A stretch of DNA of 64,000 bases, from NCBI GenBank assembly GCA_020746835.1, contig JAGPNK010000004.1:62001-126000 (forward strand), in the 5' to 3' direction. Below the pieces are notes generated by a model. That model had not been told where the DNA came from, ran no database searches, and worked only from the letters and a program-made list of their open reading frames with translations. How positions within the stretch are numbered: the stretch's first letter is position 1; every line of letters starts with the position of its first letter. A program made the position numbers and the translations under genes. Positions 20,895-32,713 of the stretch are shown one piece after another. Source of the DNA: Stachybotrys elegans (Eukaryota > Ascomycota > Sordariomycetes > Hypocreales > Stachybotryaceae).

Positions 20895-22282
20895 ATGGAT
20901 GTACAAGTGATCATCATCGGAGCGGGTACTACTGGCCTGCTACTTGCTCAAGGGCTGAAGCAAGTTCGTATACGTTTCAGGGCCAAGTCAGTGCTCAAGA
21001 GCTGATATGGTATTCAGGCAGGCATAAAAGCTACGGTTTACGAGAAAGAAACCCCTGAGATGTATATTCATCGCCCTCGAGAATGGGGCATGTCGCTGTG
21101 AGTTTCGCACTTCTCCCTCGCTCGGGATCTAACCTTCGCTGACGGAAACGGCAGACACTGGGGTACTGAAGCTGTCAAGAGGCTTCTCAGTCCTGATCTT
21201 CGCGACAGAATCAAGGAAACTTGGACAGACCCTACCCTTCCCGACGACAGCTTTTACGAACTCCCTATTTATGCAGGACATACCGGCGAGCTCCTCGGAA
21301 AGACTCCAGATCGGTCAATGAGAGTAACGAGGAGGAAGATGAGGAAACTCTTTAGTGAGAACTTGGACATACAGGTGCGGCTAGCTGGTGATGCTGCTGA
21401 CAGCGTCGAGCGATTTCTCCACATACATGCTGATCCTTGTCCCAGTACGGAAAGCACCTGTCTGCCATCACGAAGAGCGAGGAGGGAGTGACGGTAGCAT
21501 TCACCGATGGGAGCTTGGCCCATGGTCATCTGGTTGTCGGTTGCGACGGTGCGAACTCGACCACCCGCCAGCTCCTGGTGGGAGATGCTGGAAAGGTACA
21601 ATACCTCGATTTAACAATGATCAACTTTACCTGCAAGTTTGATCTGGATACTTCGCGACTTATCCGCGACACACATCCCTTCGCCTTCAACTCATATCAT
21701 CCTGCGAACCGCATGTTCTGGATCTCTGCCCAGGACATTGGCGATCCGGAGGATCCAGCCACCTGGACATTCCAACTCATCATGTCTTGGCCAGGCTCTC
21801 CCCGTGGAGGGGATGAGGCGTTGGCAGACCAAGAAGCCAGGACAGCGTTTCTGAAGGGGATGGCATCTGAGTATGCCCAGCCATGGCGGACAATCCTGGA
21901 GAAACTCCCCAGCGATGTGAAATTCGGTACTGATAAAGTCTGCTCGTGGCGACCTTTTGACTGGTCGACAACCACGCCGCTAGCGGGTTCGGCAACCTTG
22001 GCCGGTGACGCGGCCCATCCGTTCCCACCGTACCGTGGTCAAGGACTCAACACCGGCCTTGAGGATGCGAACGAGCTTGTTGCAGCATTGAATCACATTT
22101 CGTCGAACTCAAAAGACTTGAGAACAGCGGTGCAACGTTATGAAAAGGGCATGTTGGCACGGGCTTTTGCAGAGATACCTCTCTCGGAGAAGTCGGCCTC
22201 GGCTGCCCATGACTTTCAGCGCATTGTATGTGGCCTTGCTTTCACTAATAAGCCGTACGGAGCTGACTTTGGCCTAGCATGA
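20895..22282 (+). CDS. FAD-dependent monooxygenase (PHBH/UbiH class)
   Basis: Four exons (20895-20963, 21018-21097, 21155-21374, 21446-22282) close to 401 residues. The N-terminus has the dinucleotide-binding GAGTTGLLLA. The second class-A motif appears as VVGCDGANSTTR, and the FAD ribityl-binding GDAAHPFPPYRGQGLNTGLEDA lies near residue 310-330. These are hallmarks of flavoprotein monooxygenases that hydroxylate aromatic or polyketide substrates with NAD(P)H. The first donor (GTTCGT) is weak, but the exon joins give an intact flavin site. No membrane segment. It is followed by relics of a bZIP regulator and an NRPS, so it may be the surviving tailoring enzyme of a decayed cluster, or part of the sugar-conjugation module upstream. 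Confidence 0.85.
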
Positions 22283-22792
22283 ACACCCGATTTTGAAGAT
22301 GGGGCTGGACAAAGCATCTAAGGCTGCAAACAACATATAGGTCCATCGCATTTCCCAAGCGGAAGAAGTACTGTCTGGGACCCATGAGAGAATCACTCGG
22401 AGCCTTGGATGGACGGAAATATGTGTTATATTCTTTGTGTGACCACCAAAGTGCCGCCCTCGAGCCTTGTAGGTTCTAAATTCTTTTGGCATGGATGAAT
22501 TCAAACCTACTGAATTTCTCAAGCACTCAAATATGCTTCGCTTCATTGAGGAATACTAGTGAATAAAAAAGCAGCTGACTTCCTGGGGTAGAATAGTCAC
22601 ATTTCAATGATCAAGCCGAGTGTGTGGCCAGTTCCTCTTTAGTTATACTGTCCAGCGGCTAAGTGATGTCTCTAATAGCTTTTGTGCTCTGGTATACCGA
22701 GCCTCTTCGAATATCGACTTAAGCCCTGTCACTGTGCGAATATCAATTTGACCCCCGCCTGCAGCCATTCTTTGTCGCCATCGGTTTGTTTG
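22283..22792. other. intergenic stretch downstream of the monooxygenase
   Basis: About 500 AT-richer bases without a supportable gene or repeat. Confidence 0.45.
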
Positions 22793-23068
22793 TCACCCTT
22801 CTCTCAACCGTGCGATCTCGTCTCGTAGTAGCTTGACTTCCTTTGTTCGATCTCTCATATTTTTTTTCTTGCACGTCGACTTTGTGAGTCGAGGGGAATG
22901 AAGAATAGCAATAGCTATGGAAACCAGTCCATGGTGCAACATACGGTATGCCCTCTGTGCGAGGCGGTTCTGGATCTTCCTCCGGGTCGTGGCATCATGC
23001 AGATCCAGCCAGTTCTCTTCTGGTTTCAGAAGGTCGATATACACGTCAGGCGGGCCGTTGACGGCGTT
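22793..23068 (-). pseudogene. bZIP transcription factor fragment
   Basis: The minus strand encodes the fungal bZIP basic-region motif TRRKIQNRLAQRAY (about 22930-22970), preceded by PEENW as in many fungal bZIP regulators. A consensus donor (GTATGT) follows directly. After an intron-like gap, a zipper-like stretch KEVKLLRDEIARLRE ends in a stop. There is no in-frame ATG: the frame upstream meets a stop, while a candidate ATG start lies in another frame. I therefore call it a broken regulator rather than a gene. It lies between the FAD monooxygenase and an NRPS relic, as a cluster-specific regulator might. Confidence 0.5.
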
Positions 23069-23794
23069 TTTGTGCCGTTACATTGGGCAGGTTTCTGTTG
23101 TCCATTTGCAGTAATATTTCTGGAGCAGCGTCGTTATGACTAGAGATAGGACGGCACCCATTAAGGCACCCCGGTACCCGTTGCCCGTCATTTGTGCCGT
23201 CTGTTTCTGACTGAGCAACTTCCTGGCCTCATCCCATCCTCCAAATGGACGAACGCCCTTTCTCATCTCTTCAGACTTGGCTGAACCAACAGTTTCTCCA
23301 CCCTTCAACCCCAAGGAAACAGAAAACGCGCGCACTGGAAGTTACGGCATTCACTCCAAGTGTGCCACAACGCCATACCAACATTGGGATTGTAGGAATG
23401 AATCCCGGATTATCTTACGCTCAGTACCTTGGTAGGAAGCTTACGCTGACCTTGGGATGGCCTCGGCACTAGCCAATCACTGGTCATTGTTAATGAGTCC
23501 CTAAATAGCTGTCTCCCCACGGGGACAGGCGGCCAACCACCGAGGCTATCCGCTCAAATTTAATTCACCCATTTATCAGTATGAGCATATTTTTCTTACA
23601 ACATCCACATGCATAAAAAGTGAGGCAGAGCCAAAATCCCACAGGAAATAGTGTGCGCTTAACGTGGAACAAAAATTCATTCTACTCACCTTAACGGGTT
23701 GAGCAGGGCGAGGTTGTCCATCATTTTTAAGTAGTCTTGCAACATTTCACTAGCCGGGATAATGATCCCCCATGAGCTGATCCGGAACATACCG
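23069..23794. other. degenerate stretch between bZIP and NRPS relics
   Basis: No intact frame. Weak downstream continuity with the condensation-domain relic begins near 23790. The rest may be eroded NRPS sequence, but I cannot align it by eye. Confidence 0.35.
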
Positions 23795-24431
23795 TCGAAT
23801 GCCCCAACCAATCCTACCGGACGCCAGTATTCTCCACCGTTGCGAGTTTGCGCCGCGTATGCGTGCAGCAAGGTCTCACTCTAGCTGCTTTATTCCAGGT
23901 TGCATGGGGCTCGTGTTGGCGAGGCAATCGGGATCTGACAGAGTATTCTTTGGTTACATGACTGCCAACCGTGATGCAGAGTTTGAAGGGATGAGCGACC
24001 TGGTTGGTCCGCTCGCCAACATGCTCCTATGTCGTATTGACGCGGCATATGCAGCAACCGATATCAAGCGGGTCCTCAGGGCGACACAAGACGACATTCT
24101 CAACTCGCTGCCGCATCAGCACAGCCTTATGGGGACCATGGAACCTAACTGGAAATCGGTTAGGAGTTGGCAGTATATGAACGCCCGTGACGATCTAGTT
24201 GATTCGCTCATTGCCTCTGATCACGATAGCATTCAGCTCGACCAGTTCTGAGCAAGAGATCCCAACGAATGGGATATCACCCTGGGTGTTCAAATTAGCG
24301 TTAGCAAGACTGGTGAGGATTTTATCACGGCGTTTGTGGGATTTTGGAGTAACGTGATGGACGATGGTGGAGCCGATCGGGTGGGAGAGATATTCAGAGA
24401 GGTGATGCAAAACCTTGCTGTGTTGGATTAG
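23795..24431 (+). pseudogene. NRPS condensation-domain relic (C-terminal half)
   Basis: Three frames together spell the second half of a condensation domain. GLTLAALFQVAWG (about 23855-23920) continues after a frame change as LVLARQSGSDRVFFGYM, then DLVGPLANMLLCRI and LNSLPHQH. The equivalents in functional domains are the ALFQAAWALVLA, V.FG...SGR, VGP.INTLP and PHE segments. After a further frame change at about 24250, EWDITLGVQISV and a terminal helix end at TAG 24431. The HHxxxDG half, adenylation and carrier domains are absent. It is a fragment of a lost megasynthase. Confidence 0.7.
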
Positions 24432-24673
24432 ACTTTAGAGTCTGGGACGGAGTTGGCAAGCAGGGAGTTGTTGGATTTGAGCTTACCTTGTAGCCGAGTA
24501 ATACATGCAATTAAGTACAAATTAAATTCTTCTTTACAGTCCTACCGGTTAACTCAATATCCCGTTGGCTCTACGCTTCCTTAAGGACCTAGGCCCACCT
24601 AATCCATCGAACATGCGCATCGTTGATGCCTAACCTTTCCAAAAAAAATATTATTATCGCACGAACGATCACA

Positions 24674-26528
24674 ATGGACATCTCGGACAATACGAACAAC
24701 GTATCCAACATGGACCTTCCAGTCCGTGAAACTCCTGTCGATAGAACCGACCCAACGTCACAACCGGGTATCGGGTATTCTCTACACGATGAAACGTACG
24801 AGAGTGAAAGCTGTGAATCCAGCAGCGGAGAAAGCGCACAGAGCGAAATGAGGAGAGTGACTGGAGTTGGTGGAGAAATGAGCGAGTCTGAGAGTAGCGC
24901 CTCTATCGAGGATGAAGGCTCGCTTGGCCAGCTGAAGACTTGGCTCAAGGCAAACTACAAGACTAATCTATTCACCTGTGGTGGGAGCATCCCAATCGCA
25001 ACAGGGGAAACAGACAGGGATGAACGCCCAGCTTCCGCCCACAGCAAAGCCTCGAGCGACGCCTACAGCTGTCAAAGCGTTCCGCCAACTACGAGCCACC
25101 CACCGGTCAGTCTTCGTTGGGATCCTCGCGATGCTTCAGTCCCCGCAAGCCATTGCAAGCTCACTCTTCCTGTTGACGAGACAATGCAAGGCAATGTGGA
25201 ACGACTGCTTTCTGACATGGAGCCCGCAACTTTCGGGAGAGGAGCCAAGGAGGTATATGACGAGAGCTATCGAAAAGCATCAAAGCTCAGCCCATCCAGC
25301 TTTTCCACCAACTTCTGCCCATACAAAGTGGGCATTGTCGATGTAATATCCCAGCTGCTGCTTCCTAACCCGGATTACAACAGGCATAGGGCAGTCAAGG
25401 CCGAGCTGTACAACATTAACGTACGATATTGACAAGCAAATATGCTTTTCATCACTAATCCGTTGACCAGATTTACACCGGCCCTTCTGGTCACTTCCGA
25501 CCACATATCGATACCCCTCGCTCTATCTTTCAATTTGGGTCATTGGTTGTTTGCCTTCCACTGGAGCATGAGGGCGGTACCTTGGAGGTTCGTCACGAGG
25601 GTCAAACCTTCAAATATGACTGGGCTTCCGGGACAGACGTCGATGGTCCACAGATACAATGGGCTGCTTTCTATAGCGACTGCGAGCATGAAGTTTTGCC
25701 TGTCAAGTCTGGCTACCGCATTACTCTTACCTACAACCTCCTCGTTTCGCGTGGCAACGGCCAAGTGTCGGGGAACCAACAGGCACTGGACATCTCTCGT
25801 ACGCCGCTTTACCGCCACATAGAAGCAATCATTGACGATGAGTCATTTTTGCCCAATGGTAAAAAGTCCTTCTAATATCCTTTCCATCTTGCTTTACATA
25901 CTAAATCTATTCCGGCTCACAGGTGGCTACATTGGATTCTGTACTACCCACGCTTACCCTCACGCCTCGCCTCAGGGCATTCTCACCGATACACTCAAAG
26001 GCTTAGATATGGCCGTATGGCAAGCTTTCCAGCGACTGGAATGTGGTGTGTGCCTGCGACCTGTGCTAGGTGCCAACCCTTTCAAACGGGAGCCCTTGAA
26101 ATTTCACGTCGGGAAGAAGTTTGAGATCGAGCTCTACTGGAACATTGTGGAAGAGCCCGGGGACTGGGACTACGTTGTTGGGAAAAGATGGGGCCTCGAA
26201 CGGGTAAAGTTCGACGATATTCTTTGGCTCAATAAACCCAATCACCTGAACCGCCAGCCCTCATTCGTCTACACGACAGTACGTGCTCATCACTACCAGG
26301 CCTTAGCCACAAACTATCGGGCCATTTGCTAACACATAGTAGTATGGAAACGAGCCCAGCCCTCAAATGGCGTATTCGGCATGTGCCATAATAGTCGGCA
26401 TTCCTAGGAACGAAGACGGCAAGAGGATGGCACTCAAAGAAACGCTTATTTTTACATCAAAAGTTGATGACACAGATTGGGAGGAGAAGGATCCTTATTA
26501 TGAAAGGCCGCCTTGGAGAGATTTCTAA
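24674..26528 (+). CDS. 2-oxoglutarate/Fe(II)-dependent oxygenase-domain protein
   Basis: Four exons (24674-25420, 25471-25858, 25923-26278, 26343-26528) close to 558 residues. I chose the ATG at 24674 for its A at -3 and G at +4; an upstream in-frame ATG at 24626 would add 16 residues. The N-terminal 90 residues are acidic, serine-rich and probably disordered. The prolyl-4-hydroxylase-like core follows: iron ligands H261 and D263 (HIDTPR), H322 (CEHEV) and the 2-oxoglutarate-binding arginine R332 (GYRITLTY). Spacing is typical of the large fungal family of uncharacterised Fe2OG oxygenases. All catalytic residues are intact, so it should be active. The substrate (protein side chain or small molecule) is unknown. 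No signal peptide. Confidence 0.8.
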
Positions 26529-26730
26529 TATTTTGATAGGGAAGATAGAGTATTGAATGTCAAAAGAAAAGAACAATATGAGACCACATGTGTATGATGA
26601 TGAAAAGAGGTCCGGAGGCGGAAGAAACAGCATGTATATCTTGATAGAGGTGGTGCCTAGTGCCCCGGCAACCCAAGCAGTCGTGAATTAAAGAGAGGAC
26701 ACAAAGACAGCATGACTAAATGATAACAAA

Positions 26731-27894
26731 CTAGACGCCTTTGTATCCATACTTTAGCTCCGCAGTAGAGCTAGAACGACTGGCCGAGTCATCCTCCATA
26801 TGCTGAACTTCTGTCTTGACCGTCTTTGTGATACCAGCCATAGGCTTGATGTTGATATCGTCGTCTTCGTCGTCATCTTTGTGGTAATCACGGTTTGCCG
26901 TTACCAGTGTTGTCATGCGAAGACCTCGAGGATCTACGTCTGGTCGACCCGATGACTTTCCTCCTGTAGGTCCCGACCCAGAGTTGTGAGAACCCCCGGA
27001 ATCCTCCGTGACTATCTTGGTAATGAGGCCAGCCATGTTCAGTTCGATATGCAGCTTGACCATGTACACAAATGGGTGGAACTGGACGTAAACGTAACCC
27101 TGACCGATGGACATGACACCGATAAGAATGATCTAGTAATGCATGAGATGATTGGAAAAGAAACATCGAAATGCAAATGGTGAGAACTTACATCCAGAGA
27201 CATAGAAACGAAAATCATCAAGATGTTGAACTTGTACAAGCCGTTGTACTTGGTAAGGCCGTTAGCAATAAGTCGAGATCGAACCAGATAGATGAAGTAG
27301 AAGTTCAAGCCAGCATCGATGAGGCAGAAGATGACCTTTTCGACCCGGTCCCAAATCTCGTTGACGTGAATCCATTGCGCAGAGATTTGCAGGCGGGCCG
27401 GGATCCAAACGCAGAAGACGCTTATGTTGATGATGCCGAGACCGACTGCACATCCCCATTTCAAGCGGTTGACAATCTTCTTGTCTCGTACAAGTAGTGC
27501 AATTCGGTTGATGATGATCTGGATGATGCATTGGGTCTGCAAAACCCACAAACAAAGGAGGATGAAGAAGAACTCAAAACTAGAAGTGACATGTCAGAAA
27601 CTCTGCTTCCGCGTCGCATCATCATCTCCCTTACCCTGGCCTGATAATACCCCAAAGAAAGAGCCAGCTCATGATACCAATCAAAAAGCTTGACATCCAT
27701 TCTGCAATAACGATGACCATGTAGGTAGTAATCTCTCTCTTCCGGCTGTATATACCCCAGAGCTGTTTGGTCGCCTTGGAAGCTGTAAAGAAAGCGTTTC
27801 CGAGAGTGAAACCCCAGATGATAGACGCAACGTTCATATCGACACGGCTTGGTTGCTGGTATACGAACCAAGACGGGATCAGAGCGCCAGTCAT
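26731..27894 (-). CDS. seven-helix integral membrane protein, fungal, function unknown
   Basis: Three exons (27894-27635, 27579-27192, 27132-26731) join in frame to 349 residues. Seven hydrophobic segments span about residues 20-250, with aromatic-rich loops. They are followed by a 100-residue polar, acidic C-terminal tail containing DDDEDDD and many serines. The layout, an extracellular N-terminus and a long cytosolic tail, resembles the fungal rhodopsin/PTH11-like receptors in general form, but I do not see the characteristic motifs of the rhodopsin domain. A receptor or scaffold role is only a guess. It is convergent with the Fe2OG oxygenase (202 bases between stops). Confidence 0.7.
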
Positions 27895-29905
27895 AATGGG
27901 CCGGAGTGGGCTACACGGAGCCAAACGATTGTGAACGTGACAACGAGTGACAAAAGAAGCTGTGATTATAATCCTCCAGAGGCCAATGTCTGCTCGGATC
28001 CTGGGTGGCGGACATTTGGAGATATACTTTTCCAGGGGTCATCAACTCCCGAATTCGGAATCTGGACCCAGCGCCCCTGATCGGTATATGCATACCGGAT
28101 CATCTTGTCTTACCGCTTTAGCCCCGGAAGCAAATAGTGTTCTAGCCTTTTACGAATGACTATCGTCAGGGGCTAGCTTGATGGGGACTTTCCACGATCT
28201 CACCTACTCGGCCCGCGACTAACGTAGGGTAGATGATTACACGATTCAGGGCACGGAAAGGCAGAGCAAACACAACAGTGTAACAATTGGTGGCAATGCT
28301 GAGTGCAAGATCCAGATTCGCCCCAGGCCATTTAGCTCACATGTGCCTGGACCGTCTCGAGGAAGGGCTGTGTCTTGAGTCATTCACAGGTCGAGCTAAG
28401 ACTAGTACCTCGCGCTCTACGACGACCTAGCTATCCTGGGTCAGGATGCGAGACCAACTCAAACCGGTAGCTCGGAAGTGCCCAGTTCCAGGGACTACTG
28501 GACGCGCTGTTGCATCTAGCAGGAGGCCGATCGTCGAAGATGAATGAAGCGAAGGGGATCTTGCGTTCTAGGGTCCGCCTGCCAGGACTTGGTTCCACGT
28601 GGAGAACGGTGTCGTGAGCACACTACGAATGCGTGCTGGAGCTAACGTCTAAGTAGCGTAGAAATTCTCGGGCTTCAGGCGGTTCTTCGGCTTTGCTGGT
28701 AAGAACCCCTGTTGAGAGGCAAGCTACATGAGGCACAGCTGACGATGAAAAGAGCCGTAGGCCCGAATTCTTTGTCTTGTTCCTCTTCAGGACGGATAGT
28801 CGACCCTAATATAAAACCCTCCTAATCGCGGACCCCTTTGCCCACTGAACCCACTGGCCGGGCTCACCTGAAGGTGCTTGGGTTCATGCCGGAGTTGAGC
28901 ACATTTTCTCTCCAGCCCACCAGTCAACGTCATGTGATGGGATGGGGACTAATTTTGAGTCAATGGGTGGGAAAAATTCAGTCTTGCTACGAACTCCATG
29001 GATGGCTTTTAGCCCCTAGGTGTACACCTCTGAGACCACATGCCGTCAATTACTGAATAGATTTCCTGGTCTTCCAAATCAAGAGCTTAGGCAGAGGGGA
29101 AGATATACTTGGGACAGTTAGAATGGACGTGCAGGCTACGTTGGTGAATGTCTCGGAAGCGAGATGGTCGAGCTGCACGATGCTCTGTTTCGATGCAGCT
29201 TGATCTTGGCAACTATAAGCTTTTGGTAGCAAACACGAGAGAGACGTGTAAAACAAGCTCGTTACACTCTCATACCCTCACCAGACCAGAACCATGGATC
29301 GGGGGTTTAGGATTTTCTCCTCTAAAAGAGCAGAGGTGTGTCGTGGAAGCTCACGACTCGCGCGCGCTCGACTCTCGGTAGCTCTTGACAGTCATTCTGG
29401 CTGCTCCATGACCCCATAGCCAGATGGATATACCCACACTCTCCACAGATAGACTACATAGAACTCAGTCTAGGTCAGATGGGACTGGATTACTACCCTC
29501 CATTGGGTATGCGGCTCCAAAGCCTAGGTTGGCGTGTCACGTTCTCAGCAAGCAAGATGGAACTTAGCCAACAATGATCGTCAATTACAGTAACCTAGGC
29601 TGTCTGGACTTTCCTAATACAGCTTGTCTGCGCGGAAATCTCGGGCTTGGCATCCATCCAATCGGCAGCAGTCACCTCGCCAATGTCGAGAGACTGACAT
29701 ATTCCCCTCGTCAATATTATCCTCCGTGCCTAGCTTTTGCATCATTTTTTCCATAGGCAGCCAATGGCGTTAAACACCCGTAGCAGTGCTGTCTGATAGA
29801 CTTTAGGCATACCTCGATCAGAGGAATCCCTCCCCCGGAACTGGATGCGCCATCAAAGGGTCCCCCTTTTCTCTATGGATCATCCTTGCCACAGGACCGT
29901 ATGTA

Positions 29906-29939
29906 CATTGGGGCACACGAACAAGAAATTCCACATTTC
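29906..29939 (-). repeat. short piece of the dispersed SINE-like repeat
   Basis: On the minus strand the segment reads nearly as the 5' body of the repeat, including the B-box-like GTTCGTGTGCCCCAATG. Only about 34 bases match before divergence on both sides. Confidence 0.45.
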
Positions 29940-30249
29940 AAGATCGAAATGACCTGCAGATCACTAAACACTACTATCAATAACTTGGTTCATGCGGTCT
30001 TTGCGGAGCCAGGTGGGCTTCTTGGGATTATTGCTTGTGCAGTAGCAGGAAACTTGCTTGCTTACCTGGTCCATGCTCAGATTCCAGGCTGCACAGGACT
30101 CCACCCCCTCTGCAGTTTTTCCCACTGACTTTTCAATTTTCTCCATTTCTTGCGTACGTTTCGAGGTAATATAGACACTTTAAAGGAGAGTGAGGCTCGT
30201 GAAGCAACGGACACGATGGAGGTGGACGCGAGAGTTGAAGATATCAAAG

Positions 30250-30560
30250 GATGTTTGGTCGACTCCCAAGGTCTATTATTATCTCTTATAACTACTTCTA
30301 TAGCTTTGCAAGCTTTCTAGCCTTCTTGCTAGATAGCTTCTTATTGCTTTAAAGCTCCCTTTTTAGATCTTATATTTCTATAAGATCTTTCTTAGCCTGG
30401 TTCTTTATTTTCTGATTTTTTAGCTCTAGGCAAGCCTTAATTACCTCCCTTAGCTCTCTTTCCTGCTATTCTAAGCAGGCAATTGCTAAAGCTGGCTTCT
30501 CCTAGTAGAAGTTAGCAATATATCAGTCTAGACTAGGGTCTTTATACCTTAGTGGCAGAG
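30250..30560. repeat. AT-rich, TA-dinucleotide-rich degenerate stretch
   Basis: The segment is rich in TTAGCT, CTTA and TATA words and differs sharply in composition from its flanks. This is what RIP-mutated transposon remnants look like in ascomycete genomes. No family can be named. Confidence 0.35.
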
Positions 30561-30972
30561 CGGGCCATTTTGTAGACGTATATGTATATATATAGGTGTA
30601 TGTAGGTATGTGTGTGTATATGCAGCTGCTTTGTTCTGGCTAGGTAGATGTAGCAGGTCTTGCTAGCTTAGTTAGTCCATTTAGTCTGATACTCCTATAG
30701 GCTAATCCTTACCTTTAAGATCGAGATATAAGAAAGCGATAGAGGTTAATGATGAGATCGTTCTGTCCTGGAGGGAGAGCGTATCTTATAGACATCGAAG
30801 CCCCAACAGATTGGAAACCCGACGACTCTCGACAAATTTTTCTCGCCAACTTTAATCCAGTCACCCGCCGAAGCCATATCCAGTCACCGGAAGGCATTTT
30901 GCAGTCATCGAAAACCTTGATATCGCATCATCGACAGCAGTCTCGATCAAGCCCCCCGGAACAAGCCGTCTC

Positions 30973-31233
30973 GCCCGACTGCATCACTCGCCGAAGCCAC
31001 ATCCAGCTCTGATCGAGTCACCAGGCAGAAGCCTTCCCGCGCCCGATGCCACGGCGGCATCTTCTCGGCAATTGCGGTATGTGGCTGGAAAACTTTGACA
31101 TCCGCCGCAGCCACAAGATTTTCTAACCAATTGTTATCTATTGATTTGATATCGTCTTTATCGTCAGAGGGGGCCTCCTCGAAGTCACTGGTCTGTATCC
31201 CATTGGGGCACACGAACGGGAAATCCCACATTA
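30973..31233 (-). repeat. SINE-like repeat, long copy lacking the head
   Basis: Matches the copy at 51221-51489 for most of its length. Shared features are the TGCCCCAATGGGAT box, GAGGAGGCCCC, CAATTGGTTAG, CTTGTGGCTG and the distal GCAGTCGGGC. The tRNA-like A-box head present at 51.22 kb is missing here. An 18-base word, CGCCGAAGCC(A/C)ATATCCAG-like, occurs inside (30989-31006) and again just outside (30866-30883). Confidence 0.65.
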
Positions 31234-32713
31234 TTATCTCTTATACACACCAGTATTAGATTGACTTTAATATCCACATTGCCATCTGTACCGTCGTCTG
31301 TTATAATTGCTCTTTGGCTCCATTCTCCTCAGAAATTGATGTAGAGAAGTGAGAATCTCGACATGGTGGATAGATAATGGCAAAGTCTATTTAAACCTGC
31401 AACCTAGAAACGGACCAGTGCAGTTGTGCCACTTGTCCCTATCTCTGATATACTTCTAGCCCTCCTTCAATCAAAGTCGTGGCCTTCCCTTCCCAGCACG
31501 TATCATGGCCCACGTGGCACGCCTTGACGGAATTGACTTTCTACAACCTGATAAGGATAATGAAGTAGAACCAGAATCCCTCCTTTTAAAGTACCAGCTC
31601 CTCCGGCGCGATAGCTATACTCGTGCCATTCATTGAGCAGATATCCCCGAAAGGCACGACCGGAAGCTATACTTGGCCAGACAGCATAACCAGGCATAAA
31701 AGAGCAAATGGTAGGATCCAGCTTGTGCATGATGTATACTACTTTAGCGGCAACTCTTGACCCCATAAGGAGTGAAAAGACGGAGGCTATGAGATGTTTA
31801 CCTCGTGCCGGCCAAGATAATTGGATACGAGAACAAATCGATAGACTCAGAGATATTCTTCCTCTTAGAGGTAAAGGTACTTATTCCTGAATAGAAAGAA
31901 AAAGAGACTATATAAACCACGGACAGTGATGCTAAGAAGTCTAGTTACTCCCGCCAAGCATATAGACCCCATTTATTCTAGGGTATAAATACCCGAGTCA
32001 ATGAACCAGAAATGATGCAAATCATTGCTGATGAGAGTCCGGGACTGAACCTCCTATTTGGAAGATGTTTAATGTTGGCCCCCATCGTCATCTTCTGTGT
32101 TGGGAGTAGCCCGTCCCTGTCTGTGTGATTACCCGACTCGCCACCAGCACAATATGTAGGCAGCGACACGCATGGTATGCATGCAGTCAGACGGCAAGGG
32201 AGCACACCGGCTTATCATTGTCAGCTTCTGCAATCCCCCCGCATCTGAAAACCTTTCGCCGTCTGACCGGCCGCACGTCTGTGGCCACTGTGGGCCGTGC
32301 CAATTGACGGAACCAACACTTTGTGTCGTGCACACCGCATTGTTTTCCTATTTTAGTGTGCGCCTGTCTCGATCCAGGCCATTGTTGGCTGCCACAGCAT
32401 CAGAAGCCAACAGGTCCATAAGCCGTATTGCAACGTTGCACCAGTTATTGCTACTTATCTACGGGCCCTGAAATGCAACTCCAAAGTCCCTTCAGGAGCT
32501 CCTCTCTCGTAAGCGTATGCTTGGCAGTTCTTCTCGTGGTTATATTGGTTATCCACAAGCCATCCCTGGATTGCCAACCATTCCCTTCTATCCGATGAAC
32601 TCCTCGCTCTTCCGCGCATACAAAGAGAACTGCGTTGATCCCCCTCTCCTCCTAGTTCTGCAATCTCCGCACACACTATTGCAGCACTCCTTACGCACAT
32701 TGATCTCGCAGAT

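Larger units (their letters stand above)
27895..32713. other. gene-poor, repeat-bearing region
   Basis: Almost 5 kb without a gene I can support. It contains two pieces of the SINE-like repeat (29906-29939 and 30973-31233), an AT-rich degenerate stretch (30250-30560), and many short frames without motifs. A minus-strand 87-codon frame at 31503-31766 has an ATG but no recognisable domain. Confidence 0.5.

Noticed and set aside
31503..31766. 87-codon minus-strand frame with ATG
   Set aside because: No domain, no neighbours in support, and it lies in a repeat-rich region.
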